Below, in pieces: positions 33,497 to 42,141 of a stretch of 64,000 nucleotides of DNA. Origin of the DNA: Danxiaibacter flavus (GTDB taxonomy: Bacteria > Bacteroidota > Bacteroidia > Chitinophagales > Chitinophagaceae). The stretch's first letter is position 1. Each line of letters begins with the position of its first letter. The position numbers were made by a program, and so were the translations under genes. The stretch covers positions 1,116,001-1,180,000 of the forward strand of contig NZ_JAULBC010000001.1 in the NCBI RefSeq assembly GCF_041060425.1. Reading direction: 5' to 3'. The notes under the pieces are model-generated. The model saw only the letters and a list, made by a program, of their open reading frames with translations, was not told the DNA's origin and ran no database searches.

Positions 33497-34792
33497 ATGA
33501 GCGACACACATACATCATATAAAGCAACGGTACAACCATCAGTATTAAAGGGAAATATTTTTGCGCCGGCATCTAAAAGCTCCATGCAAAGAGCATGTGC
33601 TGCTGCGCTGGTAAGAAAAGGAGAAAGCAATATCACCAACCCTGGTATCAGCAACGACGATAAAGCGGCACTTGGCGTAATAGAAGCACTGGGAGCAAAA
33701 TGGAAAATCGAAGACGAGATTTTAAAAGTGAACAGCGAAGGCGTTAATGCTGCCGGAAATGAGATTAATTGCGGCGAGAGTGGACTTGGTATTAGGATGT
33801 TTGCGCCACTGGTTGCATTAAATAAGCATGAAATCACCATCAATGGGGAAGGAAGTTTGCTGACAAGGCCGATGGACTTCTTTGATGAAGTACTTCCTGC
33901 GTTGAGCGTTTCTGTTAATTCTAACGGAGGCAAATTACCGTTGAAGATAAAGGGGCCTTTGCAACCTTCAAATATTACCATTGACGGATCACTGAGTTCT
34001 CAGTTTTTGACCGGTTTGTTGATGGCTTATGCAGCTGCAGATGCGAGTGATGTGAGCATTAAGGTAATTGATCTTAAAAGCAAGCCTTATGTAGACCTTA
34101 CATTGAAAGTGATGCAGGATTTTGGCCTGAAACTGCCTGAGAACAGGAATTATGAAGAATTTTATTTTCCTGCAATACCGGTAAATCAAAATGCGACGGT
34201 AATTGATTACACTGTGGAAGGAGACTGGAGCGGCGGCGCATTTTTACTGGTAGCCGGCGCTGTTAATGGTGATATTGTTGTGAAAGGATTGGATGTGGCT
34301 TCTACACAGGCCGATAAGGCTGTGTTGCAGGCTTTGATTGATTGTGGCTGTAAGATTTCCATCCAGGATGCACAGATTGAAATAAGCAGTGCTCCGCTAA
34401 AAGCATTTCATTTTAATGCGACGGATTGTCCTGACCTGTTTCCTCCATTAGTAGCTTTGGCTTCTTATTGCGAAGGGACAACGGTTATTGAAGGCGTTCA
34501 TCGCTTAACACATAAAGAAAGCAATCGTGCATTAACGTTGCAGGATGAGTTCGGTAAGATGGGCGTGGAAATAGAATTGCAGGATAACCTGATGCTGATT
34601 AAAGGCGGCAAAGGTGTAAAAGGTACGAAAGTGCATTCCCGTTACGATCACCGTATTGCAATGGCTTGTGCTGTAGCAGCATTAAAAGCAGAAGGCGATA
34701 CAGAGATCGAAGAGGCTCAGGCGGTAGGAAAATCCTATCCTAATTTCTTTGAGCATATTCAACAACTAGGCGCGAAAGTGGAGAAAGCGTAA
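33497..34792 (+). CDS. aroA: 3-phosphoshikimate 1-carboxyvinyltransferase (EPSP synthase)
   Basis: This enzyme joins PEP to shikimate-3-phosphate. The 431-residue protein begins with the substrate block APASKSSMQRACAAAL. It continues with NCGESGLGIRMF, GSLLTRPMDFF (the basic PEP-binding region) and GSLSSQFLTGLLMA. C-terminal blocks are DYTVEGDWSGGAFLL, DCPDLFPPL and YDHRIAMACAV. It lies between aroB and aroC. Confidence 0.95.
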   Translation: MSDTHTSYKATVQPSVLKGNIFAPASKSSMQRACAAALVRKGESNITNPGISNDDKAALGVIEALGAKWKIEDEILKVNSEGVNAAGNEINCGESGLGIRMFAPLVALNKHEITINGEGSLLTRPMDFFDEVLPALSVSVNSNGGKLPLKIKGPLQPSNITIDGSLSSQFLTGLLMAYAAADASDVSIKVIDLKSKPYVDLTLKVMQDFGLKLPENRNYEEFYFPAIPVNQNATVIDYTVEGDWSGGAFLLVAGAVNGDIVVKGLDVASTQADKAVLQALIDCGCKISIQDAQIEISSAPLKAFHFNATDCPDLFPPLVALASYCEGTTVIEGVHRLTHKESNRALTLQDEFGKMGVEIELQDNLMLIKGGKGVKGTKVHSRYDHRIAMACAVAALKAEGDTEIEEAQAVGKSYPNFFEHIQQLGAKVEKA

Positions 34793-34955
34793 AGCGTAAA
34801 GCTTAAAGCCCAAAGCCTAAAGCTGAAAACTTAGAACTCATTGAAGATTGTAAACATATTTAAAGTTGGGTACTTCGTACTTCGTAATTCGTACCTGGAA
34901 CAAAGTGTGATTGAATAGAAAGCACGATCTCAACTATTAATTTAACTAACTTGAT
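34793..34955. repeat. AAAGCCT array and inverse GTACTTCG array
   Basis: A left-form AAAGCCC/AAAGCCT array (34788-34823) starts at the aroA stop. A right-form GTACTTCGTACTTCG array (34867-34895) precedes aroC. Confidence 0.7.
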
Positions 34956-35960
34956 ATGAATAGCTTCGGACGTATATTTCGTGTAAACATTTTTGGTGAA
35001 TCGCACGGCGAAAGTGCGGGTATTAATATTGACGGTGTTCCGGCAGGATTGGCATTGAGTGTTGAAGATTTTTTAGAGGATATTGAAAGAAGAAAAGGTG
35101 GTACACAAAAAGGAACAACACCAAGACAAGAGAGCGATCTGCCTATTTTCAAAAGCGGCATTTTCAATAATACGACAACCGGTGCGCCCATCACCATTTT
35201 GTTTGAAAACAACAATACACGTTCCGGTGACTATCAAAAGCAACGCGCTGTTCCACGTCCGGGTCACGCAGATTTTGTTGCACATAAGAAGTTTGGTGGA
35301 TTCGAAGATTATCGTGGCGGCGGACATTTCAGCGGCAGATTAACTGTTTGTCTTGTTGCTGCTGGTGTTATTGCAAAAAAGTTGCTGGATCAAATCACCG
35401 TAAAATCAACCATCCTTGAAATTGGTGGTGAAGCTGATCTGGAGAAAGGCCTGCAAAAAGCTATTGATGCAAAAGATTCTATTGGTGGTATTGTTGAATG
35501 CCGGGTGAATGGTTTGCCAATTGGATTGGGAGAACCATTCTTTGACAGTGCTGAGTCCTTACTGGCCCATGCCGTGTTCGCTATTCCTGCTGTTCGTGGT
35601 GTTGAATTTGGTACAGGTTTCGCGGCTGCAAAAATGTTTGGTGTAGAACATAACGATGCAATCCTTGACGAAAGCGGTAAAACACGCACCAACCACGCCG
35701 GCGGTATTGTTGGTGGCATCACAAACAGCAATGAACTGGTATTTCGCATCGCTATAAAACCAACATCATCTACACCAAAAGAACAACAGACGTGGAACTG
35801 GGAGACAAATGAAATTGAGTCGTTCTCGGTTAAAGGTCGTCATGATCTTTGCATAGCGTTACGCGTGCCCGTTGTTTTGGAAGCAGTAACTGCCATGGTT
35901 CTTGCCGACTTAATGTTGCTTGAGCAGCATATTCCGAGAATTTTACCAGCTAAAGCTTAA
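34956..35960 (+). CDS. aroC: Chorismate synthase
   Basis: This reduced-FMN-dependent enzyme makes chorismate from EPSP, the last common step. The 334-residue protein has the signatures IFGESHGESAGINIDG, DYRGGGHFSGRLT and the C-terminal SFSVKGRHDLCIALRVP. It is slightly shorter than many homologues (near 350-360), but all main motifs are present. It ends the aro block and is followed 12 bp later by a DUF952 gene. Confidence 0.96.
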   Translation: MNSFGRIFRVNIFGESHGESAGINIDGVPAGLALSVEDFLEDIERRKGGTQKGTTPRQESDLPIFKSGIFNNTTTGAPITILFENNNTRSGDYQKQRAVPRPGHADFVAHKKFGGFEDYRGGGHFSGRLTVCLVAAGVIAKKLLDQITVKSTILEIGGEADLEKGLQKAIDAKDSIGGIVECRVNGLPIGLGEPFFDSAESLLAHAVFAIPAVRGVEFGTGFAAAKMFGVEHNDAILDESGKTRTNHAGGIVGGITNSNELVFRIAIKPTSSTPKEQQTWNWETNEIESFSVKGRHDLCIALRVPVVLEAVTAMVLADLMLLEQHIPRILPAKA

Positions 35961-35972
35961 GAATCTTCAGCT

Positions 35973-36278
35973 ATGAGCAATAAAATAATTTATCACGTAA
36001 CAACAAAAGGAGAGTGGGAGATAGCGTTAGATAATGGCTTCTATGAAGCCCCCTCTCTTTACGCTGAAGGTTTTATTCATTGCAGCGAAGAACACCAGGT
36101 GGAAGGTGTGCTAAAGCGATATTTTGAAGGAAAGGCGCCTTTAATTAAACTGGTAATTGATCCAAATAAATTAAACCAGCGGCTGCAGTATGATTTTTCG
36201 CCGAAAATGAATGATACATTTCCCCACATCTACGGCAGGATCAATATTGATGCGATCATTGAGGCGATAGAGTTATAA
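35973..36278 (+). CDS. DUF952 family protein
   Basis: A 101-residue cytoplasmic protein. The start block IYHVTTKGEWEIALDNGFYEAPSL and the FIHCSEEHQVEGVLKRYF block are typical of DUF952, whose fold resembles ADP-ribosyltransferase-like barrels but whose function is unknown. The 12-bp gap after aroC suggests co-transcription as the last gene of the aromatic block. A strong hairpin follows. Confidence 0.88.
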   Translation: MSNKIIYHVTTKGEWEIALDNGFYEAPSLYAEGFIHCSEEHQVEGVLKRYFEGKAPLIKLVIDPNKLNQRLQYDFSPKMNDTFPHIYGRINIDAIIEAIEL

Positions 36279-36340
36279 CATGACGGCTAATTCAGACGAT
36301 TTTTTTTGGGATAATATTTGTTCTACACTTTCAAAGTCAT

Positions 36341-36390
36341 AGCTTATTTGTCCTACACTTTGAAAAGTGTAGGACAAATAAGCTGATTTT
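36341..36390 (+). terminator. Perfect 21-bp inverted repeat after the aro/DUF952 operon
   Basis: Arms 36341-36361 and 36364-36384 are exactly complementary, with a 2-base centre, then GATTTTTG. A partial third copy of the arm (TTGTTCTACACTTTC) lies at 36319-36333. It is likely a terminator, but the arm is unusually long. Confidence 0.7.
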
Positions 36391-36412
36391 TGAAGCCTTC
36401 AATAAATATTTT

Positions 36413-36712
36413 ATGCATGATTTTATCATAAACGCATCTATTCAAATTGTTCCGGTTGTACAGGACAGACATCCCTATGAGTGGGTAGATGAAGCCATCG
36501 CCGTTATTCAGCAATCAGGCATCAAATATGAAGTAGGAGCTTTTAATACGGTGCTGGAAGGGCGATATGAAGACGTGATGAAAGTGATCGACGATGTAAA
36601 TGAATTCCTCTACTTTAAAGGATGCAGTGAATGGATCAGTAATGTGCAGATCCAGATCCGCAGTAACGGCGATATAACTGCTAATGAAAAGACCGATAAA
36701 TTCCGGCAATAA
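36413..36712 (+). CDS. Thiamine-binding domain protein (MTH1187/YkoF-like, DUF77)
   Basis: A 99-residue protein of the MTH1187 family. The pattern INASIQIVPVVQDRHPYEWVDEAIAVIQQSG then YEVGAFNTVLEGRYEDVMKVIDD is typical. Relatives such as YkoF bind thiamine or hydroxymethylpyrimidine. No thiamine gene or TPP riboswitch is visible near it, so the ligand is only a family-level inference. Confidence 0.85.
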   Translation: MHDFIINASIQIVPVVQDRHPYEWVDEAIAVIQQSGIKYEVGAFNTVLEGRYEDVMKVIDDVNEFLYFKGCSEWISNVQIQIRSNGDITANEKTDKFRQ

Positions 36713-36823
36713 ATTTTTTTCAGATCGTCGCTAAGCGGCACCTTTAGACAATACACATATTTATAGCGTCGTCTTGCATTTTCTTACTATCTTACGGTAT
36801 TACTGTCTTACTATTTTAATACT

Positions 36824-37204
36824 ATGGCGCAAAACAAATGTCTTTTTAATCACGGCATAGATACCGTAATTATCAGGGTGTCTGATATTAAGGAAGCAAG
36901 AAAGTGGTATTGTGATGTTCTTGGATTAACGCCGGTTTGGGATGATCCTGTCGAGGATCTTGTAGTATTTGAAACGGGCGGCATGACAAGTCTTACAATA
37001 TGGCAAAGTGATCAGCCCATTAAAGTTGATAAAAAAACAGGTTCTTATCCCATCTTTAAGACTACAGAGATAGAAAAGGCTTATCAGCAATTGAAAGATA
37101 AAGGCGTTAATGTGGACGAGCTGGTTGATGAAACATTGTTGAAATACTTTTTTTTCTATGATGGAGACGGAAATATCTTGGAGGCATGCCAGGTAGAGCA
37201 GTAA
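36824..37204 (+). CDS. VOC (glyoxalase/bleomycin resistance) family protein
   Basis: A 126-residue metal-binding VOC-fold protein. The first beta-alpha-beta module (DTVIIRVSDIKEARKWYCDVLGL) and the C-terminal FYDGDGNILEACQ with a metal-ligand Glu are present. The reaction is unknown. A right-form TTACTAT-type octamer array (36784-36820) lies just upstream. The gene end overlaps the region before the retropepsin-like gene by no coding bases. Confidence 0.88.
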   Translation: MAQNKCLFNHGIDTVIIRVSDIKEARKWYCDVLGLTPVWDDPVEDLVVFETGGMTSLTIWQSDQPIKVDKKTGSYPIFKTTEIEKAYQQLKDKGVNVDELVDETLLKYFFFYDGDGNILEACQVEQ

Positions 37205-37245
37205 TTGCATTTACTGATTATCGATCAACGGTCAAATTCAAATCC

Positions 37246-38514
37246 ATGAAACGGGGCATCCTTTTATTTCTGTCATTTATAGTCTCTGTCCACGCTTTTT
37301 CGCAACAATCCATAAATCAACTGATCCTCAAAAAAGACTATCTGTCTGTTAAAGAAAGCTTGCTCCAACAACAAGCACCGGTACTTTCCGGGGATCAATT
37401 TGCTATTTATTCCGCCGTACTTTTAAATGCGTTCGGCAATGCGGACAGCTCTATGCAAATACTTAGCCGGCTTGAAAGAATAGATGGCATAAAGGATGAT
37501 ACGTTGGCGTACCTGTATTATAAAACGGTATATGATAATTACATAAAACTTTTTGAGTACAAAAAAGCGTTTGATGCGGGGACTGCATTGCTTCAACGAT
37601 ATCCGCAGTTTATTGATCCAGGTGATCTGGAAGATGAAAAAGAAGCCCTTAAAATCTGGCAAATGGTTCAAAATATTCCTCCTCAAAAAATACTTCAACC
37701 AGATAAAACCAATATTCATTTTACAAAAGATAAAGCCAACTTGTGGAATCTTCCGGTAGCTAATAAAGACAGCAGCTACGATTTTGTCTTTGATTCAGGA
37801 GCCGGTATTTCAACTATTACGGATACCTATGCCGGGTTACTTGGTCTTAAGTATATCAACAATGCGACTGTTAGTATCAGAAGTGGTATCACTGGCATTC
37901 CTACCCGGGCGAAAATGGCCTATGCAGAGTCATTGCGTATTGGCGATATCGAAATAACGAACAGCTTGTTTCTTGTCTTTCCGGACACTGCATTAAGTTT
38001 TGCAAATGGTGCATATAATATCAATGGGATCATCGGCTTTCCCGTTATTAAGGAAATGGGAACACTTAATTTTTCAGAAAATGAACTAGAGGTTACCAGG
38101 AGCCGGCGAGAAAATGATCCTGCTCCCAATCTGGCAATGGATGAATTAAAGCCGGTTATTTATCTTAGTTACAAAGGGGGATTGCTGCCGTTTACATTTG
38201 ATTTCGGCGCTCAAAGCACCATGTTTAGCGATGTTTTCTACAGATCTTTTAAAAGCGATTTTCAGACCAATTGCGTAGACACAGTTTTACGCGTTGGAGG
38301 AACCTCAGGAGAAAAAGTAATGCAGGTTGTTAAATGTCCGATGCTGGAATTGAAATGTAATAATGCAGTAATAAAGTTAACGGATGCAATTGTCAGCAAG
38401 GACACACTTAGTACCAATGCAGATATTTATTATGGCAATATTGGCCAGGATGTAATCGGGCAATTCAAAACCATGATCATCGATTTTAAGCAGAGCTATG
38501 TAAAATTTGAATAA
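37246..38514 (+). CDS. Exported retropepsin-like aspartic protease
   Basis: A secreted protein of 422 residues. The ATG at 37246 gives the signal peptide MKRGILLFLSFIVSVHAFSQ. An N-terminal helical, TPR-like region is followed by two aspartic protease lobes. The first has VFDSGAGIST and the second FDFGAQSTMFS, so both DxG-type motifs are on one chain. That layout is typical of Bacteroidota aspartyl protease family proteins. The substrate is unknown. Confidence 0.85.
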   Translation: MKRGILLFLSFIVSVHAFSQQSINQLILKKDYLSVKESLLQQQAPVLSGDQFAIYSAVLLNAFGNADSSMQILSRLERIDGIKDDTLAYLYYKTVYDNYIKLFEYKKAFDAGTALLQRYPQFIDPGDLEDEKEALKIWQMVQNIPPQKILQPDKTNIHFTKDKANLWNLPVANKDSSYDFVFDSGAGISTITDTYAGLLGLKYINNATVSIRSGITGIPTRAKMAYAESLRIGDIEITNSLFLVFPDTALSFANGAYNINGIIGFPVIKEMGTLNFSENELEVTRSRRENDPAPNLAMDELKPVIYLSYKGGLLPFTFDFGAQSTMFSDVFYRSFKSDFQTNCVDTVLRVGGTSGEKVMQVVKCPMLELKCNNAVIKLTDAIVSKDTLSTNADIYYGNIGQDVIGQFKTMIIDFKQSYVKFE

Positions 38515-38630
38515 CTAAATACAGTTACTCAGAGTAATACGGAGTAGACGTGGAGTAGACGTGGAGTTGCACAGAGATAAAACCCAACGTAAATGAGGAC
38601 AGATTTCATCTAAACGAAATTGTAGTGCTA

Positions 38631-39344
38631 TTACTTGCCTAAATCATCAAAACTCACATCAAGCGCTTCAAAGTTTCCGGGCCATGAATAATGCCACCAT
38701 TCAGTCTCAAGAGGCTTAAATCCATATTTGATCATCGTTTCTTTTAAAAGCTTTCTGTTGGCCAGAACTTTTGGAGGTAAAGCAGTGTAGCTGTGATGCG
38801 CCGAATCCGTAAAGTTGTCAAAAGCCGTCCCCATATCCAATTCTTTCTTTGTCTTCAGATCAATGATCGTCAGATCCACCGCCGCACCTTTATTGTGACC
38901 GCTCGCTTTAGCCGGATTTGCAACGTAGCGCTCATCATTGATAAGCTCCCAGAATTTTTTGGTAACGCTATAGGGTCTGTATGCATCAAATATTTTGAGT
39001 CCGTAATTTTTTGAAGAAAGTGCTGCCTGTACTTTCTGCAAGGCTTTAGCTGCAGGCAATCGCAAATATGTATCGTTGGTTTTAGAAGGGTATAATGCCT
39101 GGTGTGTAAAGTTATTGGTGGATGCATAAGAAAGTTCTATGGCTATGTCAGGAATAAGCGTTGATAAGGATACCATCTGTTTATTGCTGTCAAGATCAAT
39201 AGTATGTTCAAGCAATTTTTTTGTAGTTATAACTGCTACCTTATATTTGTTTTTCGGCACAATAATTGACGATTGGGCCGCGACATAACCCGAAACCAAT
39301 AACATGACAAGGAATTTCAAGAAAGAATACCTATATTTCATCAT
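38631..39344 (-). CDS. D-alanyl-D-alanine dipeptidase (VanX/DdpX-like)
   Basis: An exported zinc dipeptidase of about 237 residues that splits D-Ala-D-Ala. The start is the ATG at 39344 or 39341; both keep the signal peptide ending in GYVAAQ. Zinc and active-site motifs SGHNKGAAVDLT and ETEWWHYSWPG are intact. There are no vanH or vanA genes nearby, so a role in peptidoglycan turnover or D-Ala-D-Ala use is more likely than vancomycin resistance. Confidence 0.92.
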   Translation of the reverse strand: MMKYRYSFLKFLVMLLVSGYVAAQSSIIVPKNKYKVAVITTKKLLEHTIDLDSNKQMVSLSTLIPDIAIELSYASTNNFTHQALYPSKTNDTYLRLPAAKALQKVQAALSSKNYGLKIFDAYRPYSVTKKFWELINDERYVANPAKASGHNKGAAVDLTIIDLKTKKELDMGTAFDNFTDSAHHSYTALPPKVLANRKLLKETMIKYGFKPLETEWWHYSWPGNFEALDVSFDDLGK

Positions 39345-39386
39345 AGCAACGCAAGGATACAAAAGAAAATATCAAATAGCTTGATT

Positions 39387-39779
39387 ATGAAATTTGGCGC
39401 TGTAATTATTTTTTTACTGTGTGTTTCTCCATTGCTTGCTCAGTCTGACGCTGCAGATAGCAGCCATGTTGTTTATGGAATAGCCAGTTTCTATAGTAAA
39501 AGTCTCCAGGGAACCAAAACGTCTACCGGGGAAAAATTCGATCACGATTTGCCTACTGCGGCCAGCAACAACTTTAAGCTCGGCACATGGGTAAGAATAA
39601 CAAATCTGCGCAATGGTAAATCTGTTGTTGTGAGGATCAATGACCGCATGCATAAGAGCATGTCAAAGAAAGGGCGCGTTGTTGATGTAACCCGATCAGC
39701 GGCTGTTGAACTTGATTTTGTCAAACGAGGCCTTACGAGAGTAAAGGTAGAGGAGGTACCGAAGGGAACGACAGAGTGA
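39387..39779 (+). CDS. RlpA-like septal ring lytic transglycosylase domain protein
   Basis: A small exported protein of 130 residues with a signal peptide (MKFGAVIIFLLCVSPLLAQ) and one double-psi beta-barrel. The blocks GIASFYSKSLQGTKTSTGEKFD, GTWVRITNLRNGKSVVVRINDR and DVTRSAA are those of RlpA, including the Asp and His positions of the barrel. RlpA cleaves glycan strands that lack peptide. There is no SPOR domain. It is divergent from the dipeptidase gene, which also acts on cell-wall material. Confidence 0.9.
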   Translation: MKFGAVIIFLLCVSPLLAQSDAADSSHVVYGIASFYSKSLQGTKTSTGEKFDHDLPTAASNNFKLGTWVRITNLRNGKSVVVRINDRMHKSMSKKGRVVDVTRSAAVELDFVKRGLTRVKVEEVPKGTTE

Positions 39780-40165
39780 GGAGGATGTACGATGTTAGAT
39801 GTACGGTGTTAGATGTAAGGAGATGTCTGATTTTTATGTATGATGTACGATTTTAGATGTTCGATGTAGATGCAATGTTAGATTTAGATGTACTGGTTAG
39901 CGATATGTGTGATGTATGTTTTTTTATTTTCCGATTTTTTTGATATCTGACTTGTAGGTGCTGATTTCGCCTTCACCTGAATTGATACCTGGACAACAGA
40001 AGATTAGCTCATAGCTTACAGCTTACCTGATACCTTACGCCTGATACCTAATGCCTCACGCCTCCTGCCTTCCCAAAATTTCTTCTCCACTCAATGAAAC
40101 ATATTTTAAAATTTGTGCTATTTTAGTAAGATTGAAAATCACTGTACCTATTATAAATTGCGTGT
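39780..40165. repeat. GATGTAC array and inverse AGCTCAT / CCTGATACC arrays
   Basis: Left-form words GATGTACGATGTTAGATG with a GATGTCTGATTTTT word fill about 39783-39960. Right-form AGCTCATAGCTTACAGC and CCTGATACCTTACGCC arrays fill about 40005-40070. No gene is credible in this stretch. Confidence 0.7.
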
Positions 40166-40783
40166 ATGAAGAAAGTGATGCTTTCTCTTTTTACATTTAC
40201 CCTTGTTTTTGTTCATGCCCAAAAGACAAGTTTTAAAAAGAAGCCCACTCTTGCTATACATCTTGTGCTGAATGATTTCAATACTGCAGACCTTATCAAG
40301 AAAAATTCTTTGGGATCTGTGCTGAATAATAAAGACTGGAGCAGGATAAAAGATATGGACGCGGGATTTGCTCTCCAATATTTACAGGGAATAACGAACG
40401 GAATAGATCTCGCTGCAAGAATGGATATAACATACCTTGATTATCTGTTTAAGAACAGACCTCCTTTGGGTACGGATAATCCGTTGCTTGAAACAGACTT
40501 CAGTGCACATGCCAAGTTGCTTCCGGACAATTATCTCGTTTCTCCTTATGTTGCATGCGGAGTAGGTATATCCAAATACACCTCATACTGGGGCCTGTAT
40601 ATGCCGCTGGGCGCCGGCTTACAAATAAGTCTTGGTCCTGCGGAAGTTTATTTCTTTACGGACTTTCAATACCGTGTTCCACTTACATCGAACGTAAACA
40701 ATCATTTCAACTATTCTATAGGGTTTGGTGCACCAATAGGTGGAAGAAATAATGATAAATCGACTCCTGTATCTCCATTTTAA
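40166..40783 (+). CDS. Exported beta-barrel-like protein, function unknown
   Basis: A 205-residue protein with a signal peptide (MKKVMLSLFTFTLVFVHAQ). The body looks like an eight-stranded outer-membrane barrel: repeated aromatic strand patterns, GFALQYLQGITNGIDLAARMDITYLDYLF, and SPYVACGVGISKY. It resembles the N-terminal half of Bacteroidota OmpA-family proteins but has no OmpA peptidoglycan-binding domain, and none follows in any frame nearby. I do not know its function. Confidence 0.7.
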   Translation: MKKVMLSLFTFTLVFVHAQKTSFKKKPTLAIHLVLNDFNTADLIKKNSLGSVLNNKDWSRIKDMDAGFALQYLQGITNGIDLAARMDITYLDYLFKNRPPLGTDNPLLETDFSAHAKLLPDNYLVSPYVACGVGISKYTSYWGLYMPLGAGLQISLGPAEVYFFTDFQYRVPLTSNVNNHFNYSIGFGAPIGGRNNDKSTPVSPF

Positions 40784-40938
40784 TTTATACTCAACTGATA
40801 GTTTGTGAGTTAACTGATTGGTGTTTCGGCGCTGATAAATAAGTTGCTATTGCGTAGCGTTTTTCTTAAATTGTATATTCAATCCCGTGTTGTTAAGCGA
40901 GTGTTGCCCTAATTTGTTCACCATTAAAACAAGTGCCA

Positions 40939-41169
40939 ATGAATATTGAATTTAAACATATCGGGCAGTTGGTAACTGCAACAGTAATCCTCAAAACCGG
41001 TCAATTGCGTGACACCGTTTTGGTTATCCCGAAGAAGATCATGCAGGGTATAAGTGAGTTGCTGTTTTACCAGGATCCGGATGGAGAATGGCGCACTGAT
41101 ACAGAGTTCGAAAAAGATTATCCTGCTACGGTAAATAATATCAAATCAGCCATTTTTTACGATTGCTAA
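40939..41169 (+). CDS. Small hypothetical protein
   Basis: A 76-residue protein starting MNIEFKHIGQLVTATVILKT and ending SAIFYDC. It has no signal peptide or membrane helix and no recognised motif. The composition looks like a real small soluble protein with beta and helix pattern. It has a clear terminator region about 140 bp downstream. Function unknown. Confidence 0.6.
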   Translation: MNIEFKHIGQLVTATVILKTGQLRDTVLVIPKKIMQGISELLFYQDPDGEWRTDTEFEKDYPATVNNIKSAIFYDC

Positions 41170-41474
41170 ATTGCCCGGACTTTTGAAACGATTGCCTGTT
41201 ATTCAACTCTTTTATTGCCATTACTTCTGTTTCCAGTCCTGACTATCTTACTACATACTTAATATTAGCCTGCTTTAGGTAAAGCAAGATTTAAAATTAT
41301 GTACAAAAATAAAAGGCCGTTAAAGGCCTTTTATTTTTAACTGTACCTGGTATATGATTGGTTTGTCAAACCTGGAGTTGTTGAAAGGAATGAAGCGCCT
41401 CATAATTATGTACTTCGTACCTGCCTGAACGTGTTCAGTACGGGCAGGCTTCGTAAATTGTACTTGCCATACGA
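41170..41474. repeat. Terminator region and GTACTTCG array split by a REP-like palindrome
   Basis: After a bidirectional terminator, a right-form GTACTTCG array (41409-41465) is interrupted by a palindrome at 41420-41449. The array reads through when the palindrome is removed. No gene is seen. Confidence 0.7.
41305..41338. terminator. Bidirectional terminator
   Basis: AAAATAAAAGGCC (41306-41318) and GGCCTTTTATTTTT (41325-41338) form a 13-bp stem with A and T tails on both sides, between convergent genes. Confidence 0.85.
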
Positions 41475-41957
41475 TTAATCATCATGTCCATGACCATGTC
41501 CGCGTCCATGACCTTTATAATGTCCGTTGCCGTTACCATGACCACCTTTGTATTCTTTTACTACATAGTGCCTGTTGTCACGAATAACCTGTTGTTTGCC
41601 ATACCATCCTCTGTAGCATGAATATTTATCACGATAGTAAGGAGCACGCAAATAGGGTCTTGGCTCATTAACTACAACTTTATAGCCTCTGTACATATCG
41701 TAATTCCTGTAGCGTACTGGTAAAGATGCAGCAAAGATCCATCGGCCACCGTCCAGGTAAACATACTGGCGTTGCGGTACATTATAATAGACGTCAATAT
41801 CCGGCATGTAGTAATAGTCTACGTAATCGTATCCTACAGGGCCCCAGGCTGGCTGGCTGCCAATATTAAGATTCACATTTACTCTAACCTGTGCAGAAGC
41901 ATTATTGTAAATAAACCCTGCGGCCATTACCATTGCTATTAGTGTTATCTTTTTCAT
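41475..41957 (-). CDS. Exported protein with His/Gly-rich C-terminal tail
   Basis: A secreted protein of 160 residues. The ATG at 41957 gives the signal peptide MKKITLIAMVMAAGFIYNNASAQ. The middle is rich in Tyr, Pro and Arg (VGYDYVDYYYMPDIDVYYNVP), a pattern common in small Bacteroidota envelope proteins. The last 23 residues alternate Gly, His and Asn, ending GHGHGHDD, and could bind metal ions. I do not recognise a function. Confidence 0.7.
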   Translation of the reverse strand: MKKITLIAMVMAAGFIYNNASAQVRVNVNLNIGSQPAWGPVGYDYVDYYYMPDIDVYYNVPQRQYVYLDGGRWIFAASLPVRYRNYDMYRGYKVVVNEPRPYLRAPYYRDKYSCYRGWYGKQQVIRDNRHYVVKEYKGGHGNGNGHYKGHGRGHGHGHDD

Positions 41958-42141
41958 TGTTAGTTGTTTACTGAAACTAATACCTAATAGCATGCCAGTG
42001 GCAATTTGAATTTGTTTAAGAAATGTGAAAGCATTTAAAAAATTACAGGTTTAATCTAATAGCCGAAAAGTCTGCGCATTTTGCCGTAATATCCCAACTA
42101 AAATGGCGGCATAAACGCAATTTTTTTAAAAAAAATCTGTT

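Noticed and set aside
38631..39344. Vancomycin resistance gene vanX
   Set aside because: The enzyme family is the same, but there are no vanH, vanA or vanRS genes and the protein is exported, unlike VanX.
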